A stretch of DNA of 64,000 bases from Bombus terrestris (GCF_910591885.1 NC_063277.1:1736001-1800000), one strand, 5' to 3'; shown: positions 38,360-52,267, numbered from the stretch's first letter. A program made the numbers and translations. The notes: generated by a model not told the origin, from the letters alone.

Positions 38360-38376
38360 CGTGGTATATCAAAAAG
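38360..38376 (-). promoter_or_regulatory. RpS8 short leader with likely TOP start
   Basis: Upstream of the RpS8 ATG on the minus strand is TTCTTTTTGATATACCACG. Transcription starting at the C in CTTTTT (38376) would give a 17-base leader with a 5' terminal oligopyrimidine tract, the element that couples ribosomal protein mRNA translation to TOR signalling. The start site itself is inferred. Confidence 0.5.
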
Positions 38377-39090
38377 AACCTGAAACGTTTCTGAAGTTAG
38401 TAGATGGTAGTAGACTTCTATCCACTTCCGGCGTTGTTCAAGAACATGGGCGCCCTCTTGCAACATCGAAACAGGATATGTATGAAATGTAGAAATAATA
38501 AATAAATAACAAGAAAAAGAATATATCGATATTAATTTCATCATTTTATTTTTAATTTTTAAATGACACTATTTTTGTCTTCTATTCCGTACGTATTTAG
38601 AATCAATCAAATTTTATTTATATTGACATGAACTTTGTAAAAATTGTTGCTATGAATATTTCATAAGTGAAAATGGAATTGTGCAGATTTTAATACTTAA
38701 ATAGTATTGATTACATTTTTTATTTATGATTAAAGATAATGAAAATGATGGCATAGTAGTACATATGATATGGTTGCTATTCGCGCATTGTTTATGTTTG
38801 TGTCGTTAGTAGTCATCGCAGAAAATTCAATATGGTGTCCGTCGATTGAAGAGCTAAATTGGCGTTCTGTATATGGAAATAACATTAAAAATAAAGAAAT
38901 CGTTTAACTCGGCGTAATTATGAAAATTCGTTTGAAAAGCTAGTGTGTCATTTGGAAATACTGATGTCATAGGGATATATTGTATAAAAAAGTAAAAATT
39001 GTCATCTTTAAAACCCTGTACTGAAATTGTATGCTTTAAGAAAAGAAATTCAGATATATAGAAAATAAAAATATTAACAAAAAATTAAAG
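38377..39090. promoter_or_regulatory. Divergent promoter region of RpS8 and NAA30
   Basis: About 710 bp between two head-to-head genes. It contains TATCGATA at 38523-38530, the core of the DRE site bound by DREF in Drosophila housekeeping promoters, and a CpG-containing block at about 38770-38880 on the NAA30 side. Open frames across it have no recognisable product. Confidence 0.45.
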
Positions 39091-40166
39091 ATGGAAAAGC
39101 TTAAAACGAAGAGTGTAGTGGATGGAAATGAATCAGAGGGTGAACAAGGTAGCATTGAAGAAAAGAATGAAAATTCTTTAACAGATATTGCTACTTTGGA
39201 CATTACATCTCGACTTAGTCTGAAAACAACTGAAATATATGAAGAATCACATAGAAATGGAATACCTCTAGTTAATGGTATTTGTAATTCTTCTGAAAGA
39301 ATTACCAGCATAGTTAATCTTCCACAATCTGAATCTATGGAAACTAGTCATTTAAACCAACACGGTACAAAAAGTTAACATTCAATTTTTAACAATCAAT
39401 TGTTCTTTATGAATTCCTTCATATTGATTACTAATTATGCATGTTCAGGTACATTAGCAGAAACATTGTCATTGGAAAGTAGGGATAATAACATTCAATA
39501 TGTTAGTTATACAAGTGAACTCCAAATGCCTGATATTATGAAATTAATACAAAAAGACTTGAGCGAACCATATTCTATTTATACATACAGATATTTCATT
39601 TATAACTGGCCAAAATTATGCTTCTTGGTATGTATATTTATGAAATAATTGAATGTATTGAAACATTGCTGGTAGGAACATATATTTCATAATATTGTGT
39701 ATCTTTGTATAATTCTATCTAAGAAGCTGTCAACATGGTATTAAAAAGTATCGACAAGTAGAAAGAGCTGTTAGCCAGCTTTGGTCGAATTTCTTTGTCT
39801 TGCAGGTATGTAGAATTTACAAAAAATTCTTGCTTTTTGTTCGTCAAGGCAATACATGGTGAGGAATGTGTTGGTGCCATTGTCTGCAAGTTGGACATCC
39901 ACAGAAAAGTAATAAAACGTGGGTACATTGCAATGTTAGCTGTTGATGTCAAATATCGAAAGCAAAAGATTGGTTCAAACCTAGTAAGAAGAGCGATTCA
40001 AGCTATGGTAGAAGATAATGCTGGTGAAGTAGTTTTAGAAACAGAAATTACTAATCGTCCAGCACTACGTTTATACGAGAATCTTGGTTTTGTGCGTGAT
40101 AAGCGACTATTTCGGTATTATTTGAACGGCGTAGATGCTCTTCGATTAAAACTATGGCTTAGATGA
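39091..40166 (+). CDS. NAA30: N-alpha-acetyltransferase 30 (NatC catalytic subunit)
   Basis: Catalytic GNAT subunit of NatC, which acetylates N-terminal Met followed by bulky hydrophobic residues, acting at the ribosome with NAA35 and NAA38. Three exons join in phase: 39091-39373, 39449-39627 and 39849-40166, giving 259 residues. Residues 1 to about 105 form a low-complexity Ser/Glu/Thr-rich leader, as in other animal NAA30 proteins. The GNAT domain then has SIYTYRYFIYNWPKLCFL, GEECVGAIVCKLD, the acetyl-CoA loop YRKQKIGSNL, ETEITNRPALRLYENLGF and the diagnostic end RLFRYYLNGVDALRLKLWLR. The start is the only ATG that opens the exon. AATAAA at 40191-40196 is 25 bases past the stop. Confidence 0.95.
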
Positions 40167-43100
40167 AATTCATCTATATCTTGACATTTCAATAAAGACC
40201 TATTTAACTCTAACACATTGAAGAGATATGACGTCAAAGTTCAGTAAGGTTCAGGAATATAGGACATTAATGCCAAGAGGATTGTATCTGAAAACGTATA
40301 AACAAAACAACAACATATGTATCTGGAGAAATAAGTATGCATAGCGCATGTAATTTAATGTTATGTTCAATTGTCAATTTTCTTACTACAGTATATTTAT
40401 AACATTATCACGTTATACCATTTATGTACTAGCACATAACAAATATATGTACCACTAATATGGAAGATACAGTATAACAAATCAATTCACGTGTCATTGG
40501 TCATTACTGATTTTAGGTCATTACTGTGTAGTTGATCATTGATTATCGAAATTTATTATCCTCTTTGGCATTAATGTTCATTGAAGTAGTATGCAATTAC
40601 AGTTTAAAAATTTTACAGTGAGAAAAGATAATGAAGGTGAAAGGATGAAAAATGTGAAATGATGTCTGAAAACAAATAGTATGTTTTTTTGTATCACTTA
40701 TGAGAAATCTATTACCGCGTGATAACAAAGTGAATTGAGAAGATATAATAAAATAATGAGAATTTAATGTAAATTGTGGAAAATTGGCAGAAATTTGCTA
40801 TCTCTTATGACGCTCAAGTGTGAACTGAACAATACAATTGATTTCCGAATATTCCTGCATCTCTTTTTATTGTATGGGATATTATATCTTTCTATGATAA
40901 AATGCAATGAAAAAATGCAATGATAAAATGCAATGTTTTGCTAATATTGATTTTGATTGACACCATCAAAATATTTGCAACTAAATATTTCTGCGTATAA
41001 TAAATATAATAACATGAATGTGTATATGTATGTACATACAGTATATATTATGCATGCACACGACATACATAATATATGTAAACATGAATGCAAAGAATGA
41101 AGGGAAAAATTACAATTTGCCAAATGAAAATATTCCGAAAGAACTAAGGACGTTTAATGCGATTAACTTGCAACAAGATTTATTACTGTCTCCCCTACAT
41201 GTTACAGCTTTGTACAAAATAAATGCGAGGCACAGATCATAATATAACTATTAAAAAGAAATGTAAAAATGTTAATAAAAATATCTAAATGTTTTTACAG
41301 TCAACTATTATCATTTCCTATAAAAAACATTTTATACATATATTTTAACGCGCATATGCATGAAAAAAATAATTTATTATTAACAATAAGAGCTATTTAT
41401 GAATTGATCCGTAAGATTATGCTTCTTGCTGTGATGTCCTTCATTAAGCGTTTCATGCACAGAATAGAGTGACATTGTGATATGTCCAGAGAGGAAATTT
41501 TTTCTTTGATTTTCGTGTCCTACGTTTTGGGACTCCCGTACCACTTTTGTGTCACATGCGACATTACAAATTCAGTATAAGAGTGGTTTGAATTAAGACT
41601 AAAGTCTTGTACAAAATTACAAATAAATTATAGAACGGGATGTCCTATAATCACAAATGAAGTATATGAATACTTGCACGATGCTTCACTACATATTATC
41701 AAAAAAAAGCCAATCCAGAATCTAGGAATCAATCATATTTTCATTAACAGCTTAATAAGTTTTCTAATTATATAAAAATATAATCGCGGTTGCAGCCGAT
41801 TACCTTATATTATTTGCGATATAATACATAATTATAACACGTAGTGGTCGTCTATTTATGTCAGAATGTTAGGAAGTTGAGAATATAATAGCTACTGTTC
41901 AAAATTACTGTTTTGATCAACCGTTAATTTAATCTGTATAAATGCAATACGCTATAGATGCTTAGAATTCTTTCTTTGCGCTTAAATAATAATTTACGAA
42001 TTTATAGTTATATAATGCCTAAATTGTTGGACACGAAAAAGTATTTCATGTTATGCCTATTCTCTTCTTCATTGATGACCACACCATCTTGTTTTTGCTT
42101 TTAACCATAGATAAGTGTTAATTATGCCTACTAGCTCTAGCCACACTAACAGTCTGTCATGGAGTAACGAGTAGTTAAAAGCTACCTGTAACAATACATT
42201 TTAATTAAAGTTAATATATGTAGAAAAAGGAACCATTTAAATGAATCTTTTCAAATTTTTTATAATGAGACATGGGCAGACAGCCCAACCAATCAGAATC
42301 ATTTGCTGCCGAATATTGGCGACACCGTACGAAATTAACCGAAAGCAGGCGCGCTCTGTGGCGATTCGAAAATAAGCGACAAAACGCCGTGCCGTACCAC
42401 GACCACTTTTCGTCATCATTTTCGCATGAGAAGAGTTGTTTTAATTCCATCGGTCGAACAACGCGATCAAATTATTGTACAGTTACACAATTACACAAAT
42501 TATTATACAGAAAATTATGAAATTGTAAAATTGTACAATCATCGTAAACTTGCAAATTAAATTGAATAAAATCAGCTTATTTTGCAAATGAATAAAACGT
42601 TTGACCATTTAAAATTCTTTCAATATCCACAATTCAGTGAATTCCCAAATTCTTTCTGAGAGCAAAAAATTGTCGTTGAAACGAGAAATTTATCGGCTAA
42701 AATAGTGATTTTGCATCAGGAGAATGTGACAGCACAAGAGATGGCATAATTTCGGCGATTCTTAGAATATGTTCTCTTAGAATATGTCAAGAAGTTCTCG
42801 AAACCGAAATTTTTGGCCGATTTTGCGATTTTGTATCAGGGAAACATGATAGTGTTGCGCTACAATTTCGATAATTTTTAGAACTTGACATCGTATTTCA
42901 GGAATTTTTTGGAACCAAAATTTTCGAGATTTCGCCCAATATTTTATAAAATTATAAAATGTCATTAAATTATTCTGATTTATTGAAACTGTTTCTAAAT
43001 ACATTCTGTATAATTATTTTATAATAAATAATCTCATTTTTTATTGTATTATATAATCATTTGTAAAAAGATCGTTGTTGCTGGCTACTGTTGGCTGCTT

Positions 43101-46100
43101 ATGATATCCTGAGTATTATTTTCGATCCTAAAGTGACTTTTCTGTAATCAATACAACAAATGAAATTTATTTCTAATACATAATTAAATTTTTAAGCAAT
43201 TTTTATGCTTTTTCATAAAGGGTATTATCAATACTAATGAGATTAAACATTTGAAGGAATATGGTATTGATGAAGTAGATTGACATTGTCTTTATCTGAC
43301 TCATTTCTTAAAGACATTACATGAATTCTAATAGATATGATCTTGCGAACCTGATTACAAATCTTACTTATATGTATAATATATTAGCAAGAAAATACAA
43401 TACTACAAAAGATAGCTACAGAAAGCTATAGCTATTAGAAAAAGATGATCATTCTGAAGCTGGCACATTCTACTATAACTGCAAGATACTCTATACACAA
43501 TTATTGTATAATTTATTTTGTAATGTGACTTTTTTTCTTTGAAATATTACGATATAAATTTCATTGAAATATATATAATAAATAAATAATTACGATAATA
43601 ATAAAAATATAATAAATAATTACGATTAGACTGTGGATTTTGATGAAAATTCATATTTTTAAGTATATAATTAGAAAAGTAGAATTTTTATAGGAAATCA
43701 TCGTTTACCTACCAAGTATTATAGGAAGCGCTATAGTTTGGATATTTAATTTATTTTTTCATAACATATGCATTTCGAACACAATTCGCAATTTCAAGTT
43801 TCCTATAAGTGCATAAGACGCCACAGTCTACGTCTGTATAATCACGATGAACATTTTTACGTATGAATAAATTATTTCCTTTTCATTAAGGATCTGATAA
43901 TGTAAAGTAGACGATAATTCATGGGAAATAAAAATAGAATTTTTAACATATTCATATGACAATACAATTGAAAATTACTCGCATATACATGTAGATGGAT
44001 AAAGATGTAGAAGTATAGATATACGCGATGTATCTTGACAAGCATCGTTTTTCACAAGGCGTGCTCGGATTACCGCAATCATTGTGTAGGATAATGAGGT
44101 GTTATTGCGGAATTGAAATTGGAGATGGACGAAAGGGGAGAACACGTTCTCGAGAATAGTCGATCGAAACGATGTCGTTATCAGCTTTTATCAGTAAACA
44201 TACCCCTGCAACGTACTCTCTTATCTCTAGGATATTCGATCGAGCAAGTTTTCGAATAAAATTTCAAACCACGTTTAATGACAAGCGTCCAAGGATACCT
44301 AATCTGAATCAAATAGATGTAATAATATACGTACACACGTACTATACGTACTACAAACACATAGTATTATACTATGACTACTATATCACTTAATTACGCA
44401 TTTGTGTCTCATTCGTAATCATGGTTTGTTAACGATCGATGTGATATTTAACGATGAATTTTTTCATAAAATGCCTATTGGTTTGTACAAAAATATTGAG
44501 AAATTAACATTGAACCCTTTGCAATCGGATAGCGGTATTTAAAATTTGTTTTTAAAGTTGAACGGCATGTTAAATATTTATTATTTTGTTGAGTTTGCTT
44601 GAGTATCGATTAGTTAATAGTGCCAAGAGAAAGATATACCAATCGCAAAGTGTTAAGATACAGAAAAATAGTAAAGTGTGGATAAACATAATAAAGAAAT
44701 TGACGATGAAGTTGAGCAAGTTCTTTTTTTTATTTTTCCCTTCGTAATTTTCTTTGTACTTGACGCATCATGATTTATAACAAACTTAGATTGACGAATC
44801 AATTCTTAATTCTATCGTAATATGATTGTGCAGAATCGCGTGTCTCTTTTTTCTGTAAATATACCGCCACCATTGTTGCTTGTTTCAATTATACAAGTAA
44901 TGTAAAACGTAGTACTTGACTGAAGAATGATACAAGTAGATTTCAGCCTCCAGAGAAAATGCAGCTGTTTCTGTAACACAGAGATGTCTGTGAAATAGAA
45001 AAACATTTCATATATACATATAAGAGAACAATCTTCATTCCTTTCGCCTGCTTCCTTCCTCTTTCTGTTATTGCAACGTTGATACTTTATATTGTTTTTT
45101 CTCTTTACATTTCTGACAGTAAACAGCATAGAAGGATACACCAAATATATCTATAAATAATAAAATAGTAATAAAAAAGAAGAAAAACATCAAAAGGAGA
45201 GAAGAAGAATACAGCGGCTGTATATAGTTACGACAATGCAAAAGAGAAAAGTTGAGGAAAAAATTGTTATCGATGAAAAAATATATATGCATATATAAAT
45301 TTCAGGATAGGATATGACACGGAAACACTGGAGCGCTTGTAGAAAAGTGCACGATAACGATAGAAGAATGGCTGTCCTCTGTCCTGAATCCCGAACCAAT
45401 ACGACAGGAAATAACACGGCAATCTATTGAAAATGTATGTACTTATGTACCGCGGTGTATATAAATCCAATGGACGAGCGTATATGTTTTAACTATAACA
45501 GTATTTTCGATTTGTTTCTCCCATAATATAACGATCAATTATGTTAGCATTCGTACAACATTTCGTATTCGTAGAATTTCTACCGTTACTTTCGCTTCTA
45601 TTTCTACTTCTATTCGTTTATAGTCCAATAAATTGCTTGTAATAACATTTTATAATCTTCCCCAACCAATCAAGGTATAAAAGTTATATTGCAAATTATC
45701 GATAAGGTAATCTTTTTTACAATTTTGAAAAAAGAAAACGCTAAAGAGCATATGAAAAGAATAAAAATATAAACTATCGTTCAGTGAAGTCAATTTTGTA
45801 AGTGTTCTGTAGCTGAAGCTGTTAGAGAAGAAAAATAGCTTTTATTAGAGAAAGTGTCGTTTCAATTCGATCTTTAAATAAATAGAATTAGAACAATAGG
45901 TAAATATGTTCTTAAGGTAGGCCTGAAGATAAGTATATTTATCGGATACGTAAAATAGTAAAGAAATGTATGGAAATCGGTGCGCTGATCGGTGCGAAAA
46001 ACTGAAACGAGGGAACGTGCCTGCTTAAAAGTCGATTCTCTCTCGTTTCTCTCGTTTTCAATCATGCGTTAGCAGAATGTAAAAGATGCTCAACTTCTGC

Positions 46101-46692
46101 TTTAGACTTTTCCACATTATTCAACGATTGCTCGATGGCGATAATTTTTCTTCATTTCGATCAATTTATCCTAAGCACGGTCAATTTATCACAGAAAGAA
46201 AAGGCCGAAGACGATGGAAAAGCAATAAATATACATGTTCAGAGCGACTACGTCATTAGCCAATCGTGTATGTGACGATTTAACTTCTACCAATGTAAAT
46301 CTTGAGAAAACAGCAAGGATTTCAACGATCCTGTTAACTATAAATAAAGACGATAAACGAAGATCAATCTTTGTTCCCGACTTTATTGCACGTATCCATT
46401 TACCTCTTAAATAAATTAGACGTACGAATTAGATGAATAGAACGTTGTATTATACCGGATCTCGGTTTCCCTTTGCCTATCTGCCTGTACATATGTATAC
46501 ATAGAGATAGAGGTCTAATGCAATTAATGGGTAATGCGATCAATTTATAAATATCTGTTTTTAGCGAAGAAAGACATCTATACGATAAATGCAGTAAATG
46601 TTATATTATTCTCTTCGTCACAGGGAAACAATGTGAATGCATACTTACTTACGATGGTTGACTCGCGTTCGAATTTGATCGAATCAAAAAGT
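40167..46692. other. Gene-poor stretch between NAA30 and the sNPF receptor
   Basis: About 6.5 kb without a coding region I can support on either strand. Contents: repeats of AAAATGCAATG near 40902-40935; a CpG-richer block at 42270-42420 containing CCAAT-like sequence; a degenerate tandem repeat at 42670-42950; a CpG-richer block near 44030-44180; and, toward 46690, the probable 3' UTR of the sNPF receptor. Long 3' UTRs, unannotated lncRNAs or enhancers could all be present. Confidence 0.5.
42670..42950. repeat. Degenerate tandem repeat, period about 120 bp
   Basis: TTGCATCAGG at 42711 and TTGTATCAGG at 42831 mark two units 120 bp apart. Around them GAAACGAGAAATTTATCGGC aligns with GAAACCGAAATTTTTGGCCG, and TAATTTCGGCGATTCTTAGAA with CAATTTCGATAATTTTTAGAA. 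A third, truncated unit begins at about 42911 (GGAACCAAAATTTTCGAGAT). Confidence 0.75.
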
Positions 46693-48704
46693 TTATATTT
46701 CTTCCAAGTCTCTCGACATATTGTTGGTGGTTGTTTCGTGGACGATCAGTTCGCGAGCTTCGGGATTTGTAGTTCTTATATGTGTTTCATTCAGTAATAA
46801 AGATTCCTGGATAGTGTTATTTCCGCTACATTCTTTATTATTTTGAAATTCTTCGGTGTTTCTTGGAGTGTAACCGTTGATTGCTTTCGGAAAACATGGA
46901 AGCACCTTCAAAAGAATTCAGATGGGTTTTATCGTGAAATTTTGACGGTATTAAAAATATATCGATAGTATAATAGTATTGAAAGTTTGAAGCCATAGGC
47001 TAAGATAAGGAACGCACGGCTGCTTCGTACATAATTATCTTATTATAGGTTCTTCTATTTTGCATTTAGTTTGAAATCGATAAGAATCTACAACGTTAAT
47101 TATATTAGACACAGTGCGTTTATTTCTTTACTTGTTCATCGAATTTTGATAATGTACGTATGAATTTGCAGCTTGAATTCGTGCATCTTTCATTTGTGTT
47201 TAATAATGGAATATATTTAACAACAACTTGAAATGGTTTAGCACGATGATGAGCTCGAGAGAACGTTGTCGGCGTTTATGTTAGAAAGTAAGGAACGTTC
47301 GTTCGATCAAAGTTATAAATCGCATTGCAATGTAAATGTGAGAACTTTTCTTTAAAAGCTTTTCTCTTATAACCACGGTAAGTGGAATTTGAGGAGGAAA
47401 GAGATCTTTCAACGAATAATTTAGTGTCGTTTATACGAGTCCATTTACAGATGGGTAGTATGGATATACGCACGACGACACAGAGACACGTATAAGCACG
47501 CAAAACGAAAAGAGAATTTACTCGGAGATGAAATACGATATGAGATCCGTACATTACAATTACCTACTTACAAGTATTTACATAATTGTAATCAACTATG
47601 TATTGAGTTGATTAAAAAATAAGAATTGAAAGAAGAGAAAACATGGTAAGAACCGAGAGCAAGAAAATTGAGAAACGAAGAAAACTTTCTACGAGTAAGT
47701 AGACACACATATAACAAGAAATAAAAGTATAAAAAGTAAGTTCGTACTTGCTTAAATTCTTTGCGAAAGTTATCGTTGAGCCAAGCGTAAAGGAAAGGGT
47801 TGTAGCAGGTGCTACTCATAGCGAGGCAATGCGTCATGAAAAAGCAGATTCTGTAATAAGTCCAATCATTGGCAAGTGAATAAAAATCGTCGATAACGTT
47901 GATGATATTGAGCGGTAGCCAAGATATGCCGAATACGGCGACCATGGCGATCAACATCCGATTCGTTCGTTTCTTTCTCTCTCTGTCAATCTCTTCTCTT
48001 TGACTAGTCTTTGCACCAGGTTTCGTTCTAGCTCGATCGTTCAACTTGATCGAAACGCAAATATAACAAAAAGCGATGATGAAGAAGGGTAAGACAAATT
48101 GTAGTATCGAAGTGATGGAACTAAAGATTTTTCGAAATCGTTCGTTCGGCCAGTGTTCCTCGCAATATGTGTACGGCTCCTCGAGATGCATGTAAAGCCC
48201 GTAAGGTAAAGTGAACAACAATGCGATTATCCAAATACCGACTATCACGGCTAAACAAACTTCGATCTTCATACGAGGATGGAAAGGATATATGATCACC
48301 ATGAATCTATCGATCGCGATACTCGTCAAAGTGAATGTGCTGATGTATACGCTGACACCTTGAGCGTACGGTACCAAGTGGCACAGAGTTCTGCCAAATA
48401 TCCATCTCCCGAGAAATGTGTATAAAGGAGTAAACGGAACCGCCAGAGCACAAAGTAGCACATCGCTCAATGCTAGATTCGTGATAAACAGATTCGTAAC
48501 TGTCTGCATTTGTCGATTTCGTGCCACGACGAAACATACGAGCACATTACCAAACACACCAAACGCAAAAATATTTGCATAAAATATGTAAAAGACTAAT
48601 TGCACTAAACTATTCGAGGTTACATCGTTTTTTATAGTCGGACGGTTAGTAGTCGACCATCCTTCTACGGCGGTCCCGTTTGATAAAATCGGCGAATCGT
48701 TCAT
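46693..48704 (-). CDS. sNPF-R: Short neuropeptide F receptor
   Basis: Rhodopsin-family GPCR for sNPF peptides, which control feeding and metabolism in insects. Two coding exons on the minus strand, 48704-47748 and 46905-46693, join in phase (389 residues). Seven membrane segments are evident. Diagnostic blocks: VARNRQMQTVTNLFITNLAL (TM1-TM2), VPFTPLYTFLGRWIFGR, Cys108 at the top of TM3, IIYPFHPRMK (intracellular loop 2), RERKKRTNRMLIAMVAVFG (loop 3 to TM6) and NPFLYAWLNDNFRKEFKQ (TM7 and helix 8), continuing across the splice into VLPCF. The tail is Asn/Thr-rich. Oddity: the E/DRY triad reads Asp132-Arg133-Phe134. The short Asn-rich N-terminus has NGT glycosylation potential. If the donor is not used, the frame reads on into the intron to a non-conserved end. 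A 5' untranslated exon may lie upstream (higher coordinates). Confidence 0.93.
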
Positions 48705-51436
48705 TTCTCAATCGATCTGTTTCCGGGGACCGAACAGTTATTGTTCCACTTTCCCTATCTTGTTCTTTGTCTTTTTTTTTTTTTTATTCCAACCTGATTT
48801 CTGTCTTCTTTTTTTTCCAAAATTTTCTTCTTTTCTTCTTCTGTTTCTCTTCGTTCCGAATCTTTTTCTTTGAGAGCTTTTTCGGTACGATTAGAATAAG
48901 GCAGAATAAGATGGAGCCGCAACTGAAAACATATGCCGACTATTCCATCGTTTACAATTTACAGTAATATCGTCTTGATTATAATTAAATAATTATATTT
49001 GAATGATTGCGAACTAAGCCAATTATTAACAGCCAATGAGAAATAATTAATCGATTTGTCAAAGATGATCGAATTTGTTTTACTTTGATTGTTCGTAGAT
49101 ATTCATATGCGTTACTGACCGAATGAAAATATCGTCGACACAATGACACGTATTACTGAAACTAATATATATAATGTCGATACATCTGGATTGTTCCTCA
49201 TTTGAAAAAGTTCTTCGCTTTATTCCATTCACTTTAGTCAAATCGTATAACCGATCTCAAAGGTGGTAAAATCTGGTGTTTCTCGAGGTTACCGAGTTTA
49301 AAACATTCCCCAAAAATAGAACGATATTGCGTGATCACGAATCGTCCTTCGATCGATGCCAGTTATGTAAAATTTTTTACACTCAAAACGTTCAGTGGAA
49401 ATAAAAAATATGTTCTAATTATTCGATTAGAAAAAAAGGAATTGAAAAGTTTTTCAACTCATTGCCATTCTTATTGTTTACATAGTTACTTATTTACATA
49501 TACATGGATACATTTAATTTGCTATCACGCACACAATCTTTCTCTGACAATGAGTCAAACTTTGAGTAATACTTCGTGTTATACGTGTTAAATCACCTGC
49601 TCTTAATTATCGCAATCTGTTCAAAGTATTTTAATTAGAAGCAGTATTGGAAGAATTGTTTAAAAAATACTTTCCTATTAATAAATGTATATTGGTTGAA
49701 ATCAAAGTCAAAATTTATTACTTTCTCCAACCACCTGTTGATAATTTCGACCGTTAATCTTTATGTACATGTACATGTCTTTTTCGTTATTACGCAAAAA
49801 TATACGTATATAAAATGGAAACAAAGCAAATAGTTAGACACGAGGGAACACAAGATTAATTATAAAGTAACTTAAAATTAAATTAAATTATTAAATACTA
49901 ATTAAATTAAAAATTAATTTTTCAGGCTGATCGTGGAGAATTATTTAGAAAATCAATCGTAATTGATGCTTCACAATTACAACAGTACCACGTACTTATT
50001 ACATAAACTAACCAAAATATGTAAATTAAAAATACTTTACGTTGGCAATGGCAGGTATTCACCATCACCGAATAAAAAGTCAAATAAAAGGCGTGTAGAT
50101 AGTAATCTTTCGAAATCACTTTACACACAATTGTTATAAATGTCGATTATACCTTTCTTTGACAAGTACTTATAATTTTGCTTTTTTCTTCTCTTTTTAT
50201 TATAAAGATAAAAGACGTTTCAGTATTTCTTATATTACGGTTTGTTTCTAGATAATGTAAAGCGAGCACCACAACATTTAACAACGTGTTATAATTTTCA
50301 ACGATGAAACGCTTTCGAAGTGACGGCTAGCCTTTTCCACCGATAACTGAAAATGGAAAATTGTTGGCAAAACCTAACTAGACAAGCCGCCGTTTTCTCG
50401 CGCAGGCGTCCGCGTTACCATCTGTATTCTCTTCCTACCGTCTTTCTACCTATAACTTGCAATGTTCATATCTGGTATCTGTAACAACGTGTCGGCTTTC
50501 AGTTCAGTAATAGCTGAGAGAGACTATAGCCAAAATGTAATTTGAAAATCAGTACTTGTATCATGATTTTCGAACGTTTTCTAACATATACAAAATTAGT
50601 AATATTAAAAAATATCAAAGAATCACTTTATTCGGAACTTTACTGTCGTAATAAATTCAATGTATTTCTTCTAGGCCTAGATATTCTTTACTCCCCTATT
50701 CCTTTCCTCTTTAATACTCTTCCTTAAATACTTCCACACTCTTGCAGAAGCTTAATTTAATATAGCGAAAGTAGTATCATGTTACTATTATACATTATCG
50801 AAAAATGTAGGTATATTTACGATAAATCTAATATTTGACGAAATTATTTCATTTTTTAAATGATTTCACGTTGAAATTACACACGTTAAAACTTTTCATC
50901 TGTTTTTTTTTTTATATAAAAGATTCATACAAAAGAATGAACTTTAAAAAATTTAATCAAGATCATTACATGGCTTTTACTTATAGGAGTGATCTATGTC
51001 AGCTTGATACGTTTTTTATTTCACAAATAATTTTCCACTCAAGCAACAATATTAATTTTAGGACAAAAAATTCATTAACATTCAAGTAAGTATATTTACT
51101 AAAACTTTTTAGAATCTTTCGTCTTATCTGTAATATATACAACGAATTATATTATTACTACTATTTCGCTGTTTGTATCTTTTACTTAATCAATACGATC
51201 GTTATCAATTGTTCTTTTAATAAGGATGTTTTAACAAGAGCAAACTATAAAAATTTACTTAAAGTCTATTTTTCAATCACATATACATACTACATATTTT
51301 CACATTTACATTAATATGTGAATAACAAATGTAGAGACAAGCACTTGTACTATATGCTTATTCACAATAGTAAGTCTAGGTTTCAGTCATATATTAAACA
51401 TTAAATATGTGCACCAGATTTTTCAAACATAGAAAA

Positions 51437-51475
51437 AAAGAGTGAGAGAGAAAGAGAAAGAGAGAGAGAGAGAAA
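51437..51475. repeat. GA microsatellite
   Basis: AAGAGTGAGAGAGAAAGAGA followed by further GA dinucleotides, about 40 bp. Confidence 0.85.
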
Positions 51476-51835
51476 TAACAGCTTTATATATTAGAACAAA
51501 TTTATTACCTTTAAATTTTGCTAAATAAACACATACACTGTTTTATTTCCTTACAATCGTCATGTATTTTCAGAGAAAAATAAAGCAAAAATGTTTTCTC
51601 TATTAATAAGATGTCGTTATTCGCCTATTAACAATATCCACATCTGAACAAATTCGAATTTAAAATGATGAAAAGTAAATATTTCATATTTAATCTATAA
51701 CTGATTACCTAGAAGACTTATGCAATGGACGATATTCATGGAATAATATATGTATACGCAAAAAAGTAACTGCTATACACAATTGGTTCCTTTGTACTAT
51801 AGAAATTTTACAAATATTTTAAGTTTATACAATTG

Positions 51836-51836
<1 letters not shown>

Positions 51837-51871
<35 letters not shown>
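51837..51871. repeat. AT microsatellite
   Basis: About 16 to 17 uninterrupted AT dinucleotides. Confidence 0.95.
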
Positions 51872-51873
<2 letters not shown>

Positions 51874-52267
51874 TTTTTTCCGTTTTCTTTCTGACAAATA
51901 TTGTCGGCACAGAATTTGCGTAGACATTGGTCAGAAATGGCATTTTGATGTATGGGATTGATCTCTTTATCCCACTTTATTTCAAATATTGCATACAATT
52001 AACTCTATTTATCCTTCTAGGTTTCAATCCTCTATGCAAGTCAATACATATAAAAACATGTAATGTGACAAATGTTTATAAACTACAAGTAAAAGAAACT
52101 AAAAGAGTATGAATAGGGTATGATTTGAGTAAATTTGAATGCAAACGATTTCATATGACAAACAGAATTCCTTTGTTAATGAAGGAAATAATGTTAATTT
52201 ATCCAAGAATGAATTTGGATTATATATACATCGCACTAAAAAAATTCTCATGAAAACTAATAAACAA

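Larger units (their letters stand above)
48705..52267. other. sNPF-R upstream region and ATG101 3' region
   Basis: The sNPF-R 5' side begins with a pyrimidine-rich stretch on the plus strand (48765-48860). A CpG-richer block at about 50290-50480 may be the receptor promoter. Simple repeats: GA-rich at 51437-51475 and AT dinucleotides at 51837-51871. The ATG101 3' UTR lies below 52268. No coding region seen. Confidence 0.45.
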
